The notes below the pieces were generated by a model that was not told the origin of the DNA, did no database searches, and was given only the letters and a program-made list of their open reading frames with translations. Positions 8,720-19,900 of a stretch of 64,000 bases of DNA are shown here, piece by piece. The first letter of the stretch is position 1; every line of letters starts with the position of its first letter. Source of the stretch: Xenoacremonium recifei (Eukaryota; Ascomycota; Sordariomycetes; Hypocreales; Nectriaceae); NCBI GenBank assembly GCA_012184525.1, contig WOFQ01000006.1:496001-560000 (forward strand). Reading direction: 5' to 3'. Both the position numbers and the translations under genes were made by a program.

Positions 8720-10087
8720 TTACAGGTTTACAGACTTGACAATTGCGACAACCTCGTTGGCAAAGCCAAAGCTCTGTTGGTAACCCAAGCCTCCAGCTCC
8801 GTAGTTGTGAACCACTCTCAACGAGCCAAACTCGTCATCCGCGATGTCTTCCAACTCGACCCTCGCTCCGCCTTCGCGACAGGGGCGGAATCCGACTTGG
8901 TTTTGAATGACTCGAAGAGCCTCGACACCGCTGCCCTTGGGGACTAAGCCGGGGCATGTGATCAAGGCATTCTTCATGATTTTCTCCGCCATGGCCTTGT
9001 CTGGAGGATTCCGTAGATCTTCTACGGCAACCTTTGCATATGTTCCACCCAATGCCGTGCCTCGACCTAGAGAAAGGACATATTAGCACATATAGATTCA
9101 TGTTACGAAATTCGCGACTCACCGCCTGGCCGCTCAAGCACGTAAGAGACTTCGCCCAGCGCCTTATCCATACCAAGACGGTCGTTGTAAGGGATGAAGA
9201 AGTTCCCGTTGCTCGAATTCTCGACGAGGACAATCTGGCCACGGACTGGATAGACATTCTCATCCTTGACACCGCCGAGGAATCTCGCACCCAATCCTGT
9301 GCAGTTGATAACGATGTCAGCGCGCGTTAGGTCCGATGTAGGAGTGAAGGCATCACGGATGTGTTGAATGTCTCGCTGAATGAACTGGGCGCCTAGTTCA
9401 GTGCACTGTTTCTGCAAGAAGTGAAGATATGTGTCTGGGTCCAGCACAAGCGTGCGATACTTCAGACCCCAATCGGTGTTTTCAGGGGTTTCTGATCCAG
9501 GGAGAAATTGATACTGGTGGAGGAGGTAAGCAAATTTGCGAAGTAAGTTAATACATGGAATAGCTTACGTCTTCGACAATCTCCTTCCACCAATCATTGA
9601 CCGAGGCCTTCGGATAATCATCTTCTCGGTAGAACGAGGACTTGTCTTCAAATTAAAGAGCATATTCAGTTATAGATCCAATTCAGAAGTTTCATCAATA
9701 CTGACCTTGTATCCAAATTCCGGCATCCTCATGTTTCTTGGAGAACTCGAGTATCTCATTCCAAGAGGCTCGTTCCCACTTCTGTTCTTTGGTGTTCTCT
9801 TCAGATTCACTGCATAATGTTCAATATCTAGTACAATAAAACAAACAAAAGCATGGGATAACCTACGGAACGAATATTGCACCTGCCCAAGGGCTCGTGT
9901 ACATGGGATCTCGGTCAGAGGGCAGGAACTTGGCCAACACTGTGACATTCTTATGTCCAGCCCGAAGAAGTTGAAGGGTTGTTGTCAACCCAATTACCCC
10001 TGCACTAAGAGAACCTCAAGTCAGTAAAACTCACAAGACATTTAACTGGTTTACTTACCCCAGCACCACGATCTGAGTCTCTGCCAT
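8720..10087 (-). CDS. D-amino-acid oxidase-like FAD enzyme, six exons
   Basis: Spliced model: 10087-10059, 10004-9867, 9809-9706, 9645-9569, 9513-9123 and 9066-8720, total 361 residues, all junctions in frame with GTRAGT/GTRAGC-like donors. The N-terminus is IVVLGAGVIGLTT (dinucleotide-binding GxGxxG). A segment PMYTSPWAGAIFVP corresponds to the DAAO region that contacts flavin. VINCTGLGARFL, YPVRGQIVLVEN and the C-terminal VHNYGAGGLGYQQSFGFA match the DAO family signature. Family members oxidatively deaminate neutral D-amino acids (or D-Asp/D-Glu) to 2-oxo acids, NH3 and H2O2, usually in peroxisomes. The C-terminus SVNL is not a canonical SKL-type PTS1, so peroxisomal import is uncertain. 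In context it could act on an amine or amino-acid intermediate of the neighbouring enzymes. Confidence 0.9.
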
Positions 10088-11453
10088 TGTTGCTTGATTT
10101 GCGGACTCGAATTATGAAACGGAAACTGCAGTTAAATTATCGACAACTGAGGAGAACGAGTTGTTTTTATTTCACCCATTGTTCCGCGGAGATAGCATCT
10201 ACAAGACAAAGGAATCAGCCGCGTTAGATATACGTCTTGATACCGCATCCATGAATCGATGAATCTGCCCACGATTATTCACAGTTACGACGTCGCGTGA
10301 AAGAGCCCCTCATCAATGATCAACTTCAAGATCTGGGACCAGAAAATCAGTGGGGCTCGATACGGGATGGGCCGAGGCGTTGTGTTGGGCGACTCTCCCA
10401 GCTGCGTCCAAGTTACATAAGTTCCACTGCACTGCCCTCTCAATGTTCCTAGATAGGAAGTTATAAGAGTCCATTCTGTATACGTTGGGACTATATAAGT
10501 CGTTGGAAAGAAGCTATCTCCGTCTTCGAAGTTACACGTGCGACACAGTGAGACTTGGTGTTTGCCGTCAACTCATCCCTCCAGATGACTAACCCCTGGT
10601 GCTTGCTAACAAGCCAGACTAGCTGACGAATTGCTGATGTGATGGGAGATAGGACTGAAGTCTCAACGCCCGCCGAGGCCTCCGGAGGAAAACCTACGGT
10701 CCCCTTCGGTATCGTTGAGGACACCCTCTTGCACCTCAATCCTACCCTCAATTGCACCTCGACGACAAGGCCAAATGCAAGGCGAACTAGCCCCCGCGCC
10801 TTTCGTCCACTGGAAGCCCAACACGTGTGAGACGTTGTCCGCCCTGTCCCCTCACCAACACATTCAGCCGCAAGCGAGGGTTGCGTCCACGGGATCACTG
10901 AGGCGGGCTGTGCCAGGGCCTGCATGCACCGCCCCCAAGCATAAGCGCCAGACACTGCAGGCGATATGTGATGTGCAATCCCGTAACAGCCAATGCCATT
11001 CCATCGGCTTATCAGGCAGACACTGATATCAAGCAGGCATTATCCAGGGTTGAGGCTCTCTGCAGGCGGTCTGAGCAAGCGAGGTCACATCCCTCTCACC
11101 CGCCCCTGGTCCGGCCGCGTTGGATGGCTACTTAGCTGAACCGAAGGCCCTTAAATCAAGACTTTTGATAGACGGTGAGGCAAGCCACTGGGACAGCGCC
11201 GCAGCCACAATTTAATCCTGTGATGCTGCCAAGAGCCCAGAACGCAACCTGAGTGCGTACGCAATGCTACGCTCCGCAATGTCCGAAACGCGCCCCGTCC
11301 GTCTGGGGGAGTCATAAGAACGGTGCTAGAGTCGAGCGCCCAGTTTTCTCTATATACTTTAATATCAAGTTTAATTTGACCTTCCAACTTGAGTAAAGAT
11401 GGTATAGCCGTAAAGCCGCCTGTCCAACTTACACGCACCTCTCTTTGCCAGAC
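10088..11453. other. Intergenic between oxidase and ankyrin gene
   Basis: A 1.37-kb region between divergent genes. Long antisense ORFs (for example 10491-10955, minus) have no protein-like composition and are taken as chance. A TATATAAG at 10493 has no gene behind it. A TATATA at 11351 fits the ankyrin gene. Confidence 0.4.
11351..11356 (+). promoter_or_regulatory. TATA box of the ankyrin gene
   Basis: TATATA about 100 bp upstream of the ATG at 11454, a normal distance for fungal promoters. Confidence 0.4.
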
Positions 11454-12927
11454 ATGAGTTTCGGATTTGGCGTCGGTGATTTCTGCACTGTTTCGATTCT
11501 GGCCTGGAAGTGCTACAAATCATGTCGCGAGTCTTCTGAAGACTTCCAAGCGCTCTCCACCGAAGTGGCGACGCTCCACGCCGTCATCAAGGAAGCCGAG
11601 GAGAACATCCTTAAGCGCAAAGTCAGGTCGCATCAAGAGCCGGAGCTGTTGGAGATTGGAAAAGGTTGCTACGATGTCCTCAAGGATCTCGACGCTCTAT
11701 TATTAAAGTACGAAAGTCTTGCGACTAAGACACAGAAGACTTGGGATCGCTTTCGATGGAGCCGTGAGGATGCCGAGAAGCTGAGATCTAGAATGGTCAG
11801 TAATGTGGTGTTGCTGACGGCCTTTAACACGAGCGTTGCGGCGTAAGTACTTTTGAGCAAACTGCTATCTGTTTACACCCACTTACACTGCACTTTACAG
11901 GTCCTGCCAAGCACGCGTCGAGAAGAAACTCAACAAACTTCTTGCTGAGATTCGATGCGGCGACCGCGATGGCTCCGTCATCTCGACTGAGTCTATTGAG
12001 TCAATCGACAACGACGAAAAAGAGGCTTGGGATCATCTCTGCCACGAACTAGAGGACCTGGGAATATCGGCATCACTCGCTAATACCCACAAGACCTTTA
12101 TTGTCAAGTGGATGAAAGAGGCGGTCGAAGCAGGCATGCTCGACGAATGCGATGGGTTAGGAATCGCGACGAGCAATACTTTTAGCGCCGAAGAGGCTAC
12201 GCTTTGCAGCCCGGGCACCGGCATCGAAACAAAATCTCTGAAGAGCGGCGTGAGCTTGAAAGTCGAGCCTGTCACTCGGATACCGTTGCAGACGAAGTTG
12301 ACTGTTGGATCGAAGGCAGTGATGATGCTGTTAAGGCCTTTCAGATCTCCAGTTGCCATTCACAAGGCCACTCGAGATAACGACCTCGTCAAGATGAGGA
12401 TGATTCTCACTCGCGGCTGCAACATCAACTTCAAGGATGACTATAACCTAACGCCGTTGCACTGGGCCATCATGCGCGGCCACATGGAAGCCAGTCGCCT
12501 ACTTCTGGACTGGGGGGCTGATTCGGAGGCCCGAGACAGTGATGGTAGAACGGCCCTGGGAATGGCAGCATGGCAAGGCTCCGAGAACCTCACGGAGCTT
12601 CTTCTCGAGTATAACGCCAATATTGCCTCCGCAGACTTCCAGGGATTCTCACCCCTCCACGGTACGGCTCGAAATCGATGCCCCAAAGTCTGTGGGATTC
12701 TTCTCCTTCACGGTGCGCCGGTCGACGTGACAGACTCACGAGGTTGGACACCATTTCACTGGGCTGCTAGGCAGGGATTTGACGAAATGGTGGACTTGCT
12801 AAGTGGTGCCGGGTCAGATATTCGGGCAAAGGGGAATGAAGGAGAGACGGCTTTGGCCTTGGCTGTGCGAGAGGGCCATGAAACAGCGGCGTCAAAGATT
12901 CAAGAACTTTATGCAGCGCAACATTGA
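11454..12927 (+). CDS. Ankyrin-repeat protein with NLR-type fungal N-terminus
   Basis: Two exons, 11454-11842 and 11901-12927 (intron GTAAGT...TTACAG), 471 residues. The ATG at 11454 begins MSFGFGVGDF. That phrase and the helical stretch after it (residues 1-115, with coiled heptads LSTEVATLHAVIKEAEEN) are typical of the N-terminal helical domain found in many fungal NLR-like and ankyrin proteins. A linker containing a charged ISTESIESIDNDEKEAW stretch follows. Residues about 300-465 form at least five ankyrin repeats (DYNLTPLHWAIMRGHMEASR, DGRTALGMAAWQGSENLTEL, DFQGFSPLHGTARNRCPKVC, SRGWTPFHWAARQGFDEMVD, EGETALALAVREGHETAAS). No NACHT or kinase domain is present. A role in signalling or non-self recognition is inference from the family. 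Confidence 0.88.
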
Positions 12928-13104
12928 ACTGATTATCGGAGAGGATGGGAAGAAATAATGACTTGGGACATGGCACTTGGGCTTCATACGACTGGATTTA
13001 GCGAGGCGTTTTATAAGCACGGCGTTTATTTACTTGGTATATAATATCGAATCACAAAGAAACGAATTCTGTCTCTCAGTTTTCTTATGCAGCTATTCTG
13101 CTGT

Positions 13105-13710
13105 CTACTCTGTAGGCTTCTCTAGGACCTCTTGGATCTCTGAAATGGCTTTGAGAATTTCTTCCTTCTTTCCCTCTTCAGTCCACTTCTTCTGCGTTTC
13201 TTCGCCCAGAGCCCCCTCAGTTATAGCCGCCATCACGTCCGGCCCTGGAGCGAATGGGAGCATAACTTGCGGCTCAACAACCTTCATCTTCATTACAAGC
13301 CCTAAGCTTTCTTTAAGCTGAGCATTGGCTTGGCTTCCACCTTGCGTCCCGTAGCTGATAATAGCAACCGGCTTCCCAGGCCACTCATTGTAAAGATAGT
13401 CGATAGCGTTCTTGGTGCCTCCTGCGAGCCCGGCGTTGTATTCAGGGATGACAAAGATATAACCCTGGAAGGATGCAATTGTCTCACTCCATTTCTTTGA
13501 ATGCTCTTTGGTGAACTGAGCCTGGGCAGGAACAAGAGCGGGCATGACAGGTTCGTCGAAGATCGGAAGGTTGAAGTCGCTGATGGCAATTGGCTCAATT
13601 TGCAAATTGTCTGATGGCCGGCCTTTGAGAATATCGTGAACCCAGCTAGCAACGCTGGTTCCGACTTGAGGGCTTCGGGTACTACCCGTGATCAAAGCAA
13701 TTCTGGACAT
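13105..13710 (-). CDS. NADPH-dependent FMN reductase
   Basis: Single exon, 201 residues, the normal length for the family. The flavodoxin-like fold is shown by IALITGSTRSPQVGTSVASW (the phosphate-binding loop for FMN) and FVIPEYNAGLAGGTKNAID, the hallmark PEYN motif that contacts the isoalloxazine. VAIISYGTQGGSQA follows. Members transfer electrons from NAD(P)H to FMN or to quinones and azo compounds, and serve stress defence or supply reduced flavin. It lies between an ankyrin gene and an MFS exporter in an accessory region. Whether it feeds a neighbouring oxygenase is not shown, since the local monooxygenase is of the self-reducing group A type. A TATA box lies 100 bp upstream. Confidence 0.92.
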   Translation of the reverse strand: MSRIALITGSTRSPQVGTSVASWVHDILKGRPSDNLQIEPIAISDFNLPIFDEPVMPALVPAQAQFTKEHSKKWSETIASFQGYIFVIPEYNAGLAGGTKNAIDYLYNEWPGKPVAIISYGTQGGSQANAQLKESLGLVMKMKVVEPQVMLPFAPGPDVMAAITEGALGEETQKKWTEEGKKEEILKAISEIQEVLEKPTE

Positions 13711-14349
13711 AGTGGAAGAGCAGAGAGATGTGGGTTGAACGCTGTTTGGACGCGATTTCTACCGGTCTACAGATACTAGAAATAGGCATTGATAAGTGCC
13801 CAATGATGCTATATACTCTCGGTTCTATGTAAACGGAACAACTTTGTCGGGCACATTTGAAATCCAAACTCAATACCTCCTAGCTTCTACCCCATAACTC
13901 CGCAACCTGCTTTGTATCAATACAACTCCGCACCCAAAGGCAGGCGGAATTCCGCCAGGAGCCCAGGGTCTTGATCTCAAGATTAATAAGCACCCATCAA
14001 GGAAGCCATTTAAAAGAGCCACCCTCGGCGACTTTTCTGGTATCAATTCCTCCGTGTTGGTTTGATTCGCTCGTGGGCTTACCCGTTGATTCGGCCTAAC
14101 TGCCCGCGCTTGAGCTCCAGGTTTTGAAGTATGGACAGTTTTTGATATTCATTGACAGATTACAAGTCCCTGTGGAGATTTCGAGTCCTGAAATATGGAA
14201 ATATGCCAATTTCTATCACTCTCATTTCCATCTCTAATGGTGCGTCTACCCCATCTAGCTCAGCAGAACAACATGGAAAGACGCAATTCTCCCGATAATC
14301 ATACGACGCGTTGAACGTGCGCACTATCGATTCGATAGTTCTATCTCCC
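13711..14349. other. Intergenic between reductase and MFS exporter
   Basis: Holds the reductase promoter (TATATA at 13810-13815) and the 3' flank of the exporter. Nothing else was seen. Confidence 0.4.
13810..13815 (-). promoter_or_regulatory. TATA box of the FMN reductase gene
   Basis: TATATA (read on the minus strand as part of AGTATATAGC) 100 bp upstream of the ATG at 13710. Confidence 0.4.
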
Positions 14350-16323
14350 TCACCTTTCACCGAAGAGTTTCTCTTCTCTTTCGACCGGGGCGTCAATGTG
14401 GTTGTTAAATTCCTTGGTAGGATCCTTCAGGAAAATTGTAGCTTAAGTTCTGGTCAGTACGATCACTCGTATTATGAAAATCTAGGGGACTTACCGACTG
14501 CTGCAAACCCCACGAAAGCGGCTGCTGTAATCCAAACGTGCTCAAACGCCTTGACAAACGTATCAAGCATGGCATTGACTCCCGAACCTAGGATGGTAGG
14601 TGTGACACCGGGAATTTGAGCCGCCGCGGTTTCGTTACCAGCGAGGACACTCCCGACGAACCCTTCTACTGAGCTCGGCGGTAGTCCAGCAGCTACGGCA
14701 GCTTTGGCGACGTTTGTGAATAGCTTCTCGGTCTCGTCAACAAATACCGCATTGTCTGTTGTACATTGTCAATCGGAGTGTCTGCATTCTGTCAAGGGAT
14801 CGTGGACTTACAGATGGCAATTCCGATCGAACCCCCCAAAGATCGAATGCTTATGATAAGGCCACTTGCAACGGCAATGAGCTCAGGAGGAGTTGATAGC
14901 TGCGCTACAGTAACGAGGGTAACAAGCGTCATTCCCAGTGCGCAACCAAGCAACACTGGGTAACCCCAGACCTGAGTATTGCTACCTCGATTGGTAGTGG
15001 CCATACTGGCAAAGAAGGCAACGAATATGAGAAATGAAAGGACTGTGATCCAGCGAACCCTTTTAGTGATGGTACAGTATAGACCCGTCACAATGGCTGC
15101 TGGTATCGTGGCTACAAAGGCAATACTAAAACGGCCCGCGCCGCGGAGAGGATCACTCTCATACAAGAGCTGGATCTGCGGACATGTCAGCAACTCCTCT
15201 TATAAGCGATCAAGATATTGGAGTGTTTGCCTGGAACGGATAATAGACCGTTGCTGCAAAGAAGGCACAGCCCTCGCAGAATACCGCCAGGAGTGCCAAC
15301 GCAAAGTTCCAGTCTGTCCCTTTGAAAAGACCGTGATGGAACAAGCCATCCCTTTTGAACGCCGTCTCATAGACTACCAGAGCTGTGACAAGCCCTGCGC
15401 CAATGGCAAAGGGCGCAGACACATGAGCATCAGACCAATGGTACGGGTTCCGCGACCACGCCAGCCCAACACAAAACAGGACAACACTTGATGCCAGGAG
15501 GCCGAAGCCAATCCAGTCCAGATCGCCCAACTTCTCGCGCAGACTGAGCGACGACTGCAAAGGTGTTAACGGCGGCTGGTACGCAACCAGAACCACCACC
15601 ATTGCGAGTGCAAACAACCCGGTCGAGATGTAATAGTAATCGCGGAACCCATCCATCGCCTCCCTCCGACCAAACACGCCCCCCAGCACCAACCCCAAGA
15701 TCAGCCCAAACGAATTCGCAACCATAACCGCTGCCTGTGCCGGCGCCCGCCACTTTCGAGGCAGGATCTCCGACGGCACAGTGTGCAGCAGCGGCAGCGC
15801 GCCAAACTCAAGCCCTGTGACGGTCAGACCCGCGAGGAGCATGGCGAAGCTGGTAGCACGTGCGGCGACGATACTGCCTGCAAGCCCGAAGAGGCTGGAG
15901 GCGACGAGGAAGGGCTTTCGACCCCAGAAGTCGGCGGTTTGGGAGACGATGGGGCCAAGCACGACGCTTGGGATGGTGAGGCAGGCGGTTGGCCAGACAG
16001 AGTCACCGGGGTGATTGAAGTATGCGACGATGGTGTGTCCTTGCTGTATTTAAAGCTTCGTATTAGTTTAGGAGGGTATCGCGGTGAGTATAAAGACTCA
16101 CAGCACCTGTTCCAACCAACATGAAGGTTTGGGAGAAGTAGATCAAGCATATTGCGAAGAGGGCCATGAATGTTGTGAAATGAACATGGGGAGAAGGGTC
16201 AGTTGCACCCGTCTGATCGCTGCTCCCTTGTGCCTCCACGTCCTTTTCTCCCATGCAATCCGCCATATTGATGCTCGCCCTAGGCGACTTGACTTGGATG
16301 CTGTCTCCGGCCTCGTTAGTCAT
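14350..16323 (-). CDS. MFS exporter, TRI12 (trichothecene efflux pump) family
   Basis: Five exons: 16323-16102, 16043-15231, 15175-14812, 14755-14495 and 14441-14350, total 583 residues. Signature features are ADFWGRKPFLVASSLFGLAG after helix 2 (MFS motif A variant) and ITISIRSLGG-like loops (IISIRSLGGSIGIAI). Another is the long extracellular loop ETEKLFTNVAKAA...GLPPSSVEGFVGS before the last helix, characteristic of TRI12/siderophore-type pumps with 14 helices. The N-terminus is a 50-residue cytosolic acidic tail. Exon 2 to exon 3 needs a GC-AG intron (15230-15176). The family exports toxins, siderophores or drugs by proton antiport at the plasma membrane. It closes the accessory block and could export its product; this is inference. 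Confidence 0.9.
15176..15230 (-). other. Likely non-canonical GC-AG intron in the MFS gene
   Basis: A 55-nt intron that begins GCAAAC and ends CCGCAG, with CTGAC branch site about 15 nt before the acceptor. It joins VYYPFQ to IQLLYESDPL in frame. No GT donor nearby restores the reading frame without losing coding residues. Confidence 0.55.
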
Positions 16324-16989
16324 TTTGAAGTTGGGGATCAACTCAAGACAAAGTAGAAGGTATCTGGTATCGTACGTCCTCTTCAAGAGTTGGATCATAG
16401 AATGGCCTCGGCTATGATAAGTATTCTTTAGTTTTACATGACCCTTCCACTATCACTGTAACCCTTAGAGTCGGAACCCGAGCCGGCGTTCAACCCCAAG
16501 GAGTGGGAGGACCATAAAGCCACGGATTACTAGAAAGTAAACGGTCTCCAATGCGGAGAGATATCTCGGGAGATTAAGAGTAACACTGCATAATCTGGAT
16601 GACATCTTAAGCAAGGCCAGCTTCCGCCCTGGAACGGAATGCAAGAGTTGTGCCCGTCGTGAAAAGCCCCAATCTCACATAATAAATCCTCCCATGTGGT
16701 TGAACATTGTCGCACGTCAGCTTGCAAGTCAAAATCAAACTTGTACTAGTTTTTTACATTGCTCTGCTCAATACTCTTTAGTTATTGATCAGTCCGTTGT
16801 CAAACATCGGAGCCAGGTTCTCTGCGCAAGTGTCTGGAATCACGTTCTTGCAGTTTCTTAATAGTCGAAGATGTCTCAACAAGGATTCAATCACCTAAAG
16901 ATCCTATACGCTACCTAACTCATCTCGGCATGCGGTATCATACATGGTTCGACGTAACTTTTCCTTTTCCGCAAACACCACCTAATCCA
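16324..16989. other. Intergenic between MFS exporter and RPC1
   Basis: Exporter promoter and RPC1 3' flank. No gene, TATA box or repeat recognised. Confidence 0.4.
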
Positions 16990-19900
16990 TTAAGAACCCA
17001 CACGTCCCTTTCCCTTTCTCAAGCCCGATTTGCTTTGCTTCTTCTTACCCTCCGTTTCAGCCTCCCAAGCGTCCTCAAACAACGTCGGCTTCTGGCGAAG
17101 ATCACCTGGCTGGATACCCAACCGTCGCACAACCTGGAAGGCACCAGTGCCGATACTCATAGTTTGGCCCATGATGATACCCTCGCTGACACCCTCGATC
17201 TGATCCAGCTTCATCCCCGCTGCTGCGTCGAACAAGTGATCTGGCGTCTTCTCGAACGAGGCCAGGTGCAACACACTGTCGCGCATCTTGGAGAGACCGA
17301 AACGCGTGATGCCGAGAACTTCGCCCTTGAAGGTCATAACGTCGGCCAGAAGCTGCATATGCCTGTGGTCGATACCCATGTACCCCATGACTTCGTTTAT
17401 CTCGTCGGCGATCGTAGTTCTCGCTGCTTCGATTCCAAGAACGTCGTTGCATTCCATCACGCTGTTTGTCCGTGTTTTAGTGCCAATGACTCCCTCCGTC
17501 GTCATACAAGCCCGAAGACCGTAGCCTTCCACCAAGACTCTGTGAGTGTTCTCTTCCGACGTCTCAATGAGGGCTCGCGTAGCCTCCGGGTATCCTGATA
17601 TGGGGACCAGAGGGAGAACTCGTCGAAGATGGTTGGCTCGGGATTGCATGTCGTTCAGGTCATCCGCCGTTTTGCTCCTCACAGTCCTTCTTGAAGGAGC
17701 ATCGCTGCCAGCCTTGACATTGATGATGATCCGCTCTCCATTGATAACGATGTCGGACGGCTGCATCTTCAATTTCCGCTGCGCGCAAATTGCCCGAGCA
17801 ATATCGTAGACGCCGATGCCAAGATGCATATCCGCAAGCGCACCGATGTCGATCTTAAGGACAACGTTGCCAGCCTCAGCACGCCACTCGTCTTCGATGA
17901 AGTCCAGAACATCCGAAATGTAGGTCTTCTCGATACGGGCTTTTACGACTCTTGCCGCTTCAATCTGCCTATTGTTAAGAAGCGGGCAGCTGATGACTGG
18001 CGTGCTGATCACTTTGGAGGCGTTGATGATCTCCTTGATTCGAGGAACACCCTGTGTGATACTCATACCAGCGACACCAGCAAAATGGAACGTCTTCAAG
18101 GTCATTTGGGTGCCGGGCTCACCGATCGATTGAGCTCCGACAGCACCAACCGAATGACCAGGCTCCACGTGAGCCTTCTTGTACTTTTCGAGACAGAACC
18201 GGATGAACAGTACAAGAGTCGTTGAAGACACCTTGGCAGTGCGATCGACGTGGTCTTGCGCCGTTGTTCTAGCCATCTTGTCCCCTTCAAACCCTGCCAA
18301 TTTTCGGACTTTGTCCATCTTCGTAGCCAACTCCTCCACGTAGTCCTGAATATCTTTGAGGAAGCTTCGGGCACCCTCGTGCTCATCGATTGCATAATCA
18401 GTCTTGTCATCGTACTCAAGAGCCTCGCCATGAACGAGGCCTCTGCGAGGAAATCTTTTGCGCTCAACCTCCAGCATAGAATCACAAAGATGTCTCACCC
18501 CGTCTGGAGTCAGCGAGGGTTCGGAGTTATCCCATGTGAGATTTTCAGCATGAGTCCATGTTCGCAGAAAGTTGACAGGTCCAGCTGCACCCTCCATGTC
18601 CACAGGGTCAAGCTTGTCGGCTCCGTATTGGAACTGCACGACAGTGCCTCCCGAAGTTCGGACTGTATGATCATATTGCGTGGACAGATCTTCCAGAGAC
18701 TTCATCAGTCGCCGCGACATATATCCAGTTTCTGCAGTCTTGACAGCGGTATCAACCAGACCCTCACGACCCGAGATGGCGTGGAACAGGAACTCCGTTG
18801 GGAAGAGACCAGAGTAGAAGCTATTCTTGACGAAACCCTTGGAAGGAGGCTGACGAGCGTTCTTGTGGAAGTGCGGCAAACTTCGATCCTGGAAACCGTC
18901 GGGAACTCGCTGGCCACCAATAATTTGCTGACCTACCAGGGCAACCATCTGGGCGACGTTGATATCGGATCCCTTCGAACCCGACTTCGCCATGATTAGC
19001 GGGGCATTATTTCGGCTGAGGGTGTCGATACAGTATGAACCAGCCTGTTGTCGAACTCGACTGAGAATACCCGAGATGGAGTTCTCCAGAGTCTGCTCCA
19101 GGTTGCAGCCAGGAGCCTTCTCCAGCTTTCCTTGCTTAAACTTCTCAATCAACTCGTCACACTGATCATACGCAATGGCTACAAGTTTCTCCATCTCGTC
19201 TTGGAGAGCTTTCGTTGGGAACACATCTCCAACGCCAATGGAGAAACCCCGGTTGGTCAGCTGTCGAGCGCAAAGCCTGGCCAAGCGGTTCATTGCCTTG
19301 ACGGTTTCATCAGGACCAAAGTCTCGGAGCATAACGTAGAAGATAGAATCCTTCTTGCCTGCTCCGACAGTCGACTTGTCCATTTGACCACACATAACCT
19401 CGGAATTTCGAATAACAAGCCAGCCGTCGTTAGGGTCCATGTCGGGGCATTGACCAGGTCGTGCCTTGTAGCTCTTGCACTTGGCGTCCAAGTTGACTTT
19501 GACTGGTGATTTCTTATTTGGCCGGATGAGCACGCTAAAGATCTGCTTGCCTGTCCACAATACCTTCGGTGCGATGATGGCGGGGGGCGGCAGGTCCAGC
19601 GGGGTATCGGAATCAAGCATATGCATGCACAGGTATGAGAATGTCTTGCGGTCGAAGAAGCGGTCCTTGTTGCTTATGAGGAACGCGGCTGTGATAAAGT
19701 CCTGGGTGGCTGCAATGATGGGCTCTCCATTCCTAGGTGTTGAGAGGTTATATTTGACACCCATCAGGTTGATGGCTTCAGCACGAGCCTCTTCGGTCTG
19801 AGGAACGTGTAGATTCATCTCGTCTCCGTCGAAATCGGCGTTGTACGGGTTGCACACACACTCATTGAGTCGGAAAGTCCTCCATGGTCGGACTTTGACA

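Noticed and set aside
10491..10955. 154-codon minus-strand ORF
   Set aside because: No recognisable protein features, overlapping ORFs on the other strand, and low-complexity composition.
16930..17598. 222-codon + strand ORF antisense to RPC1
   Set aside because: Shadow of the long RPC1 reading frame on the opposite strand.
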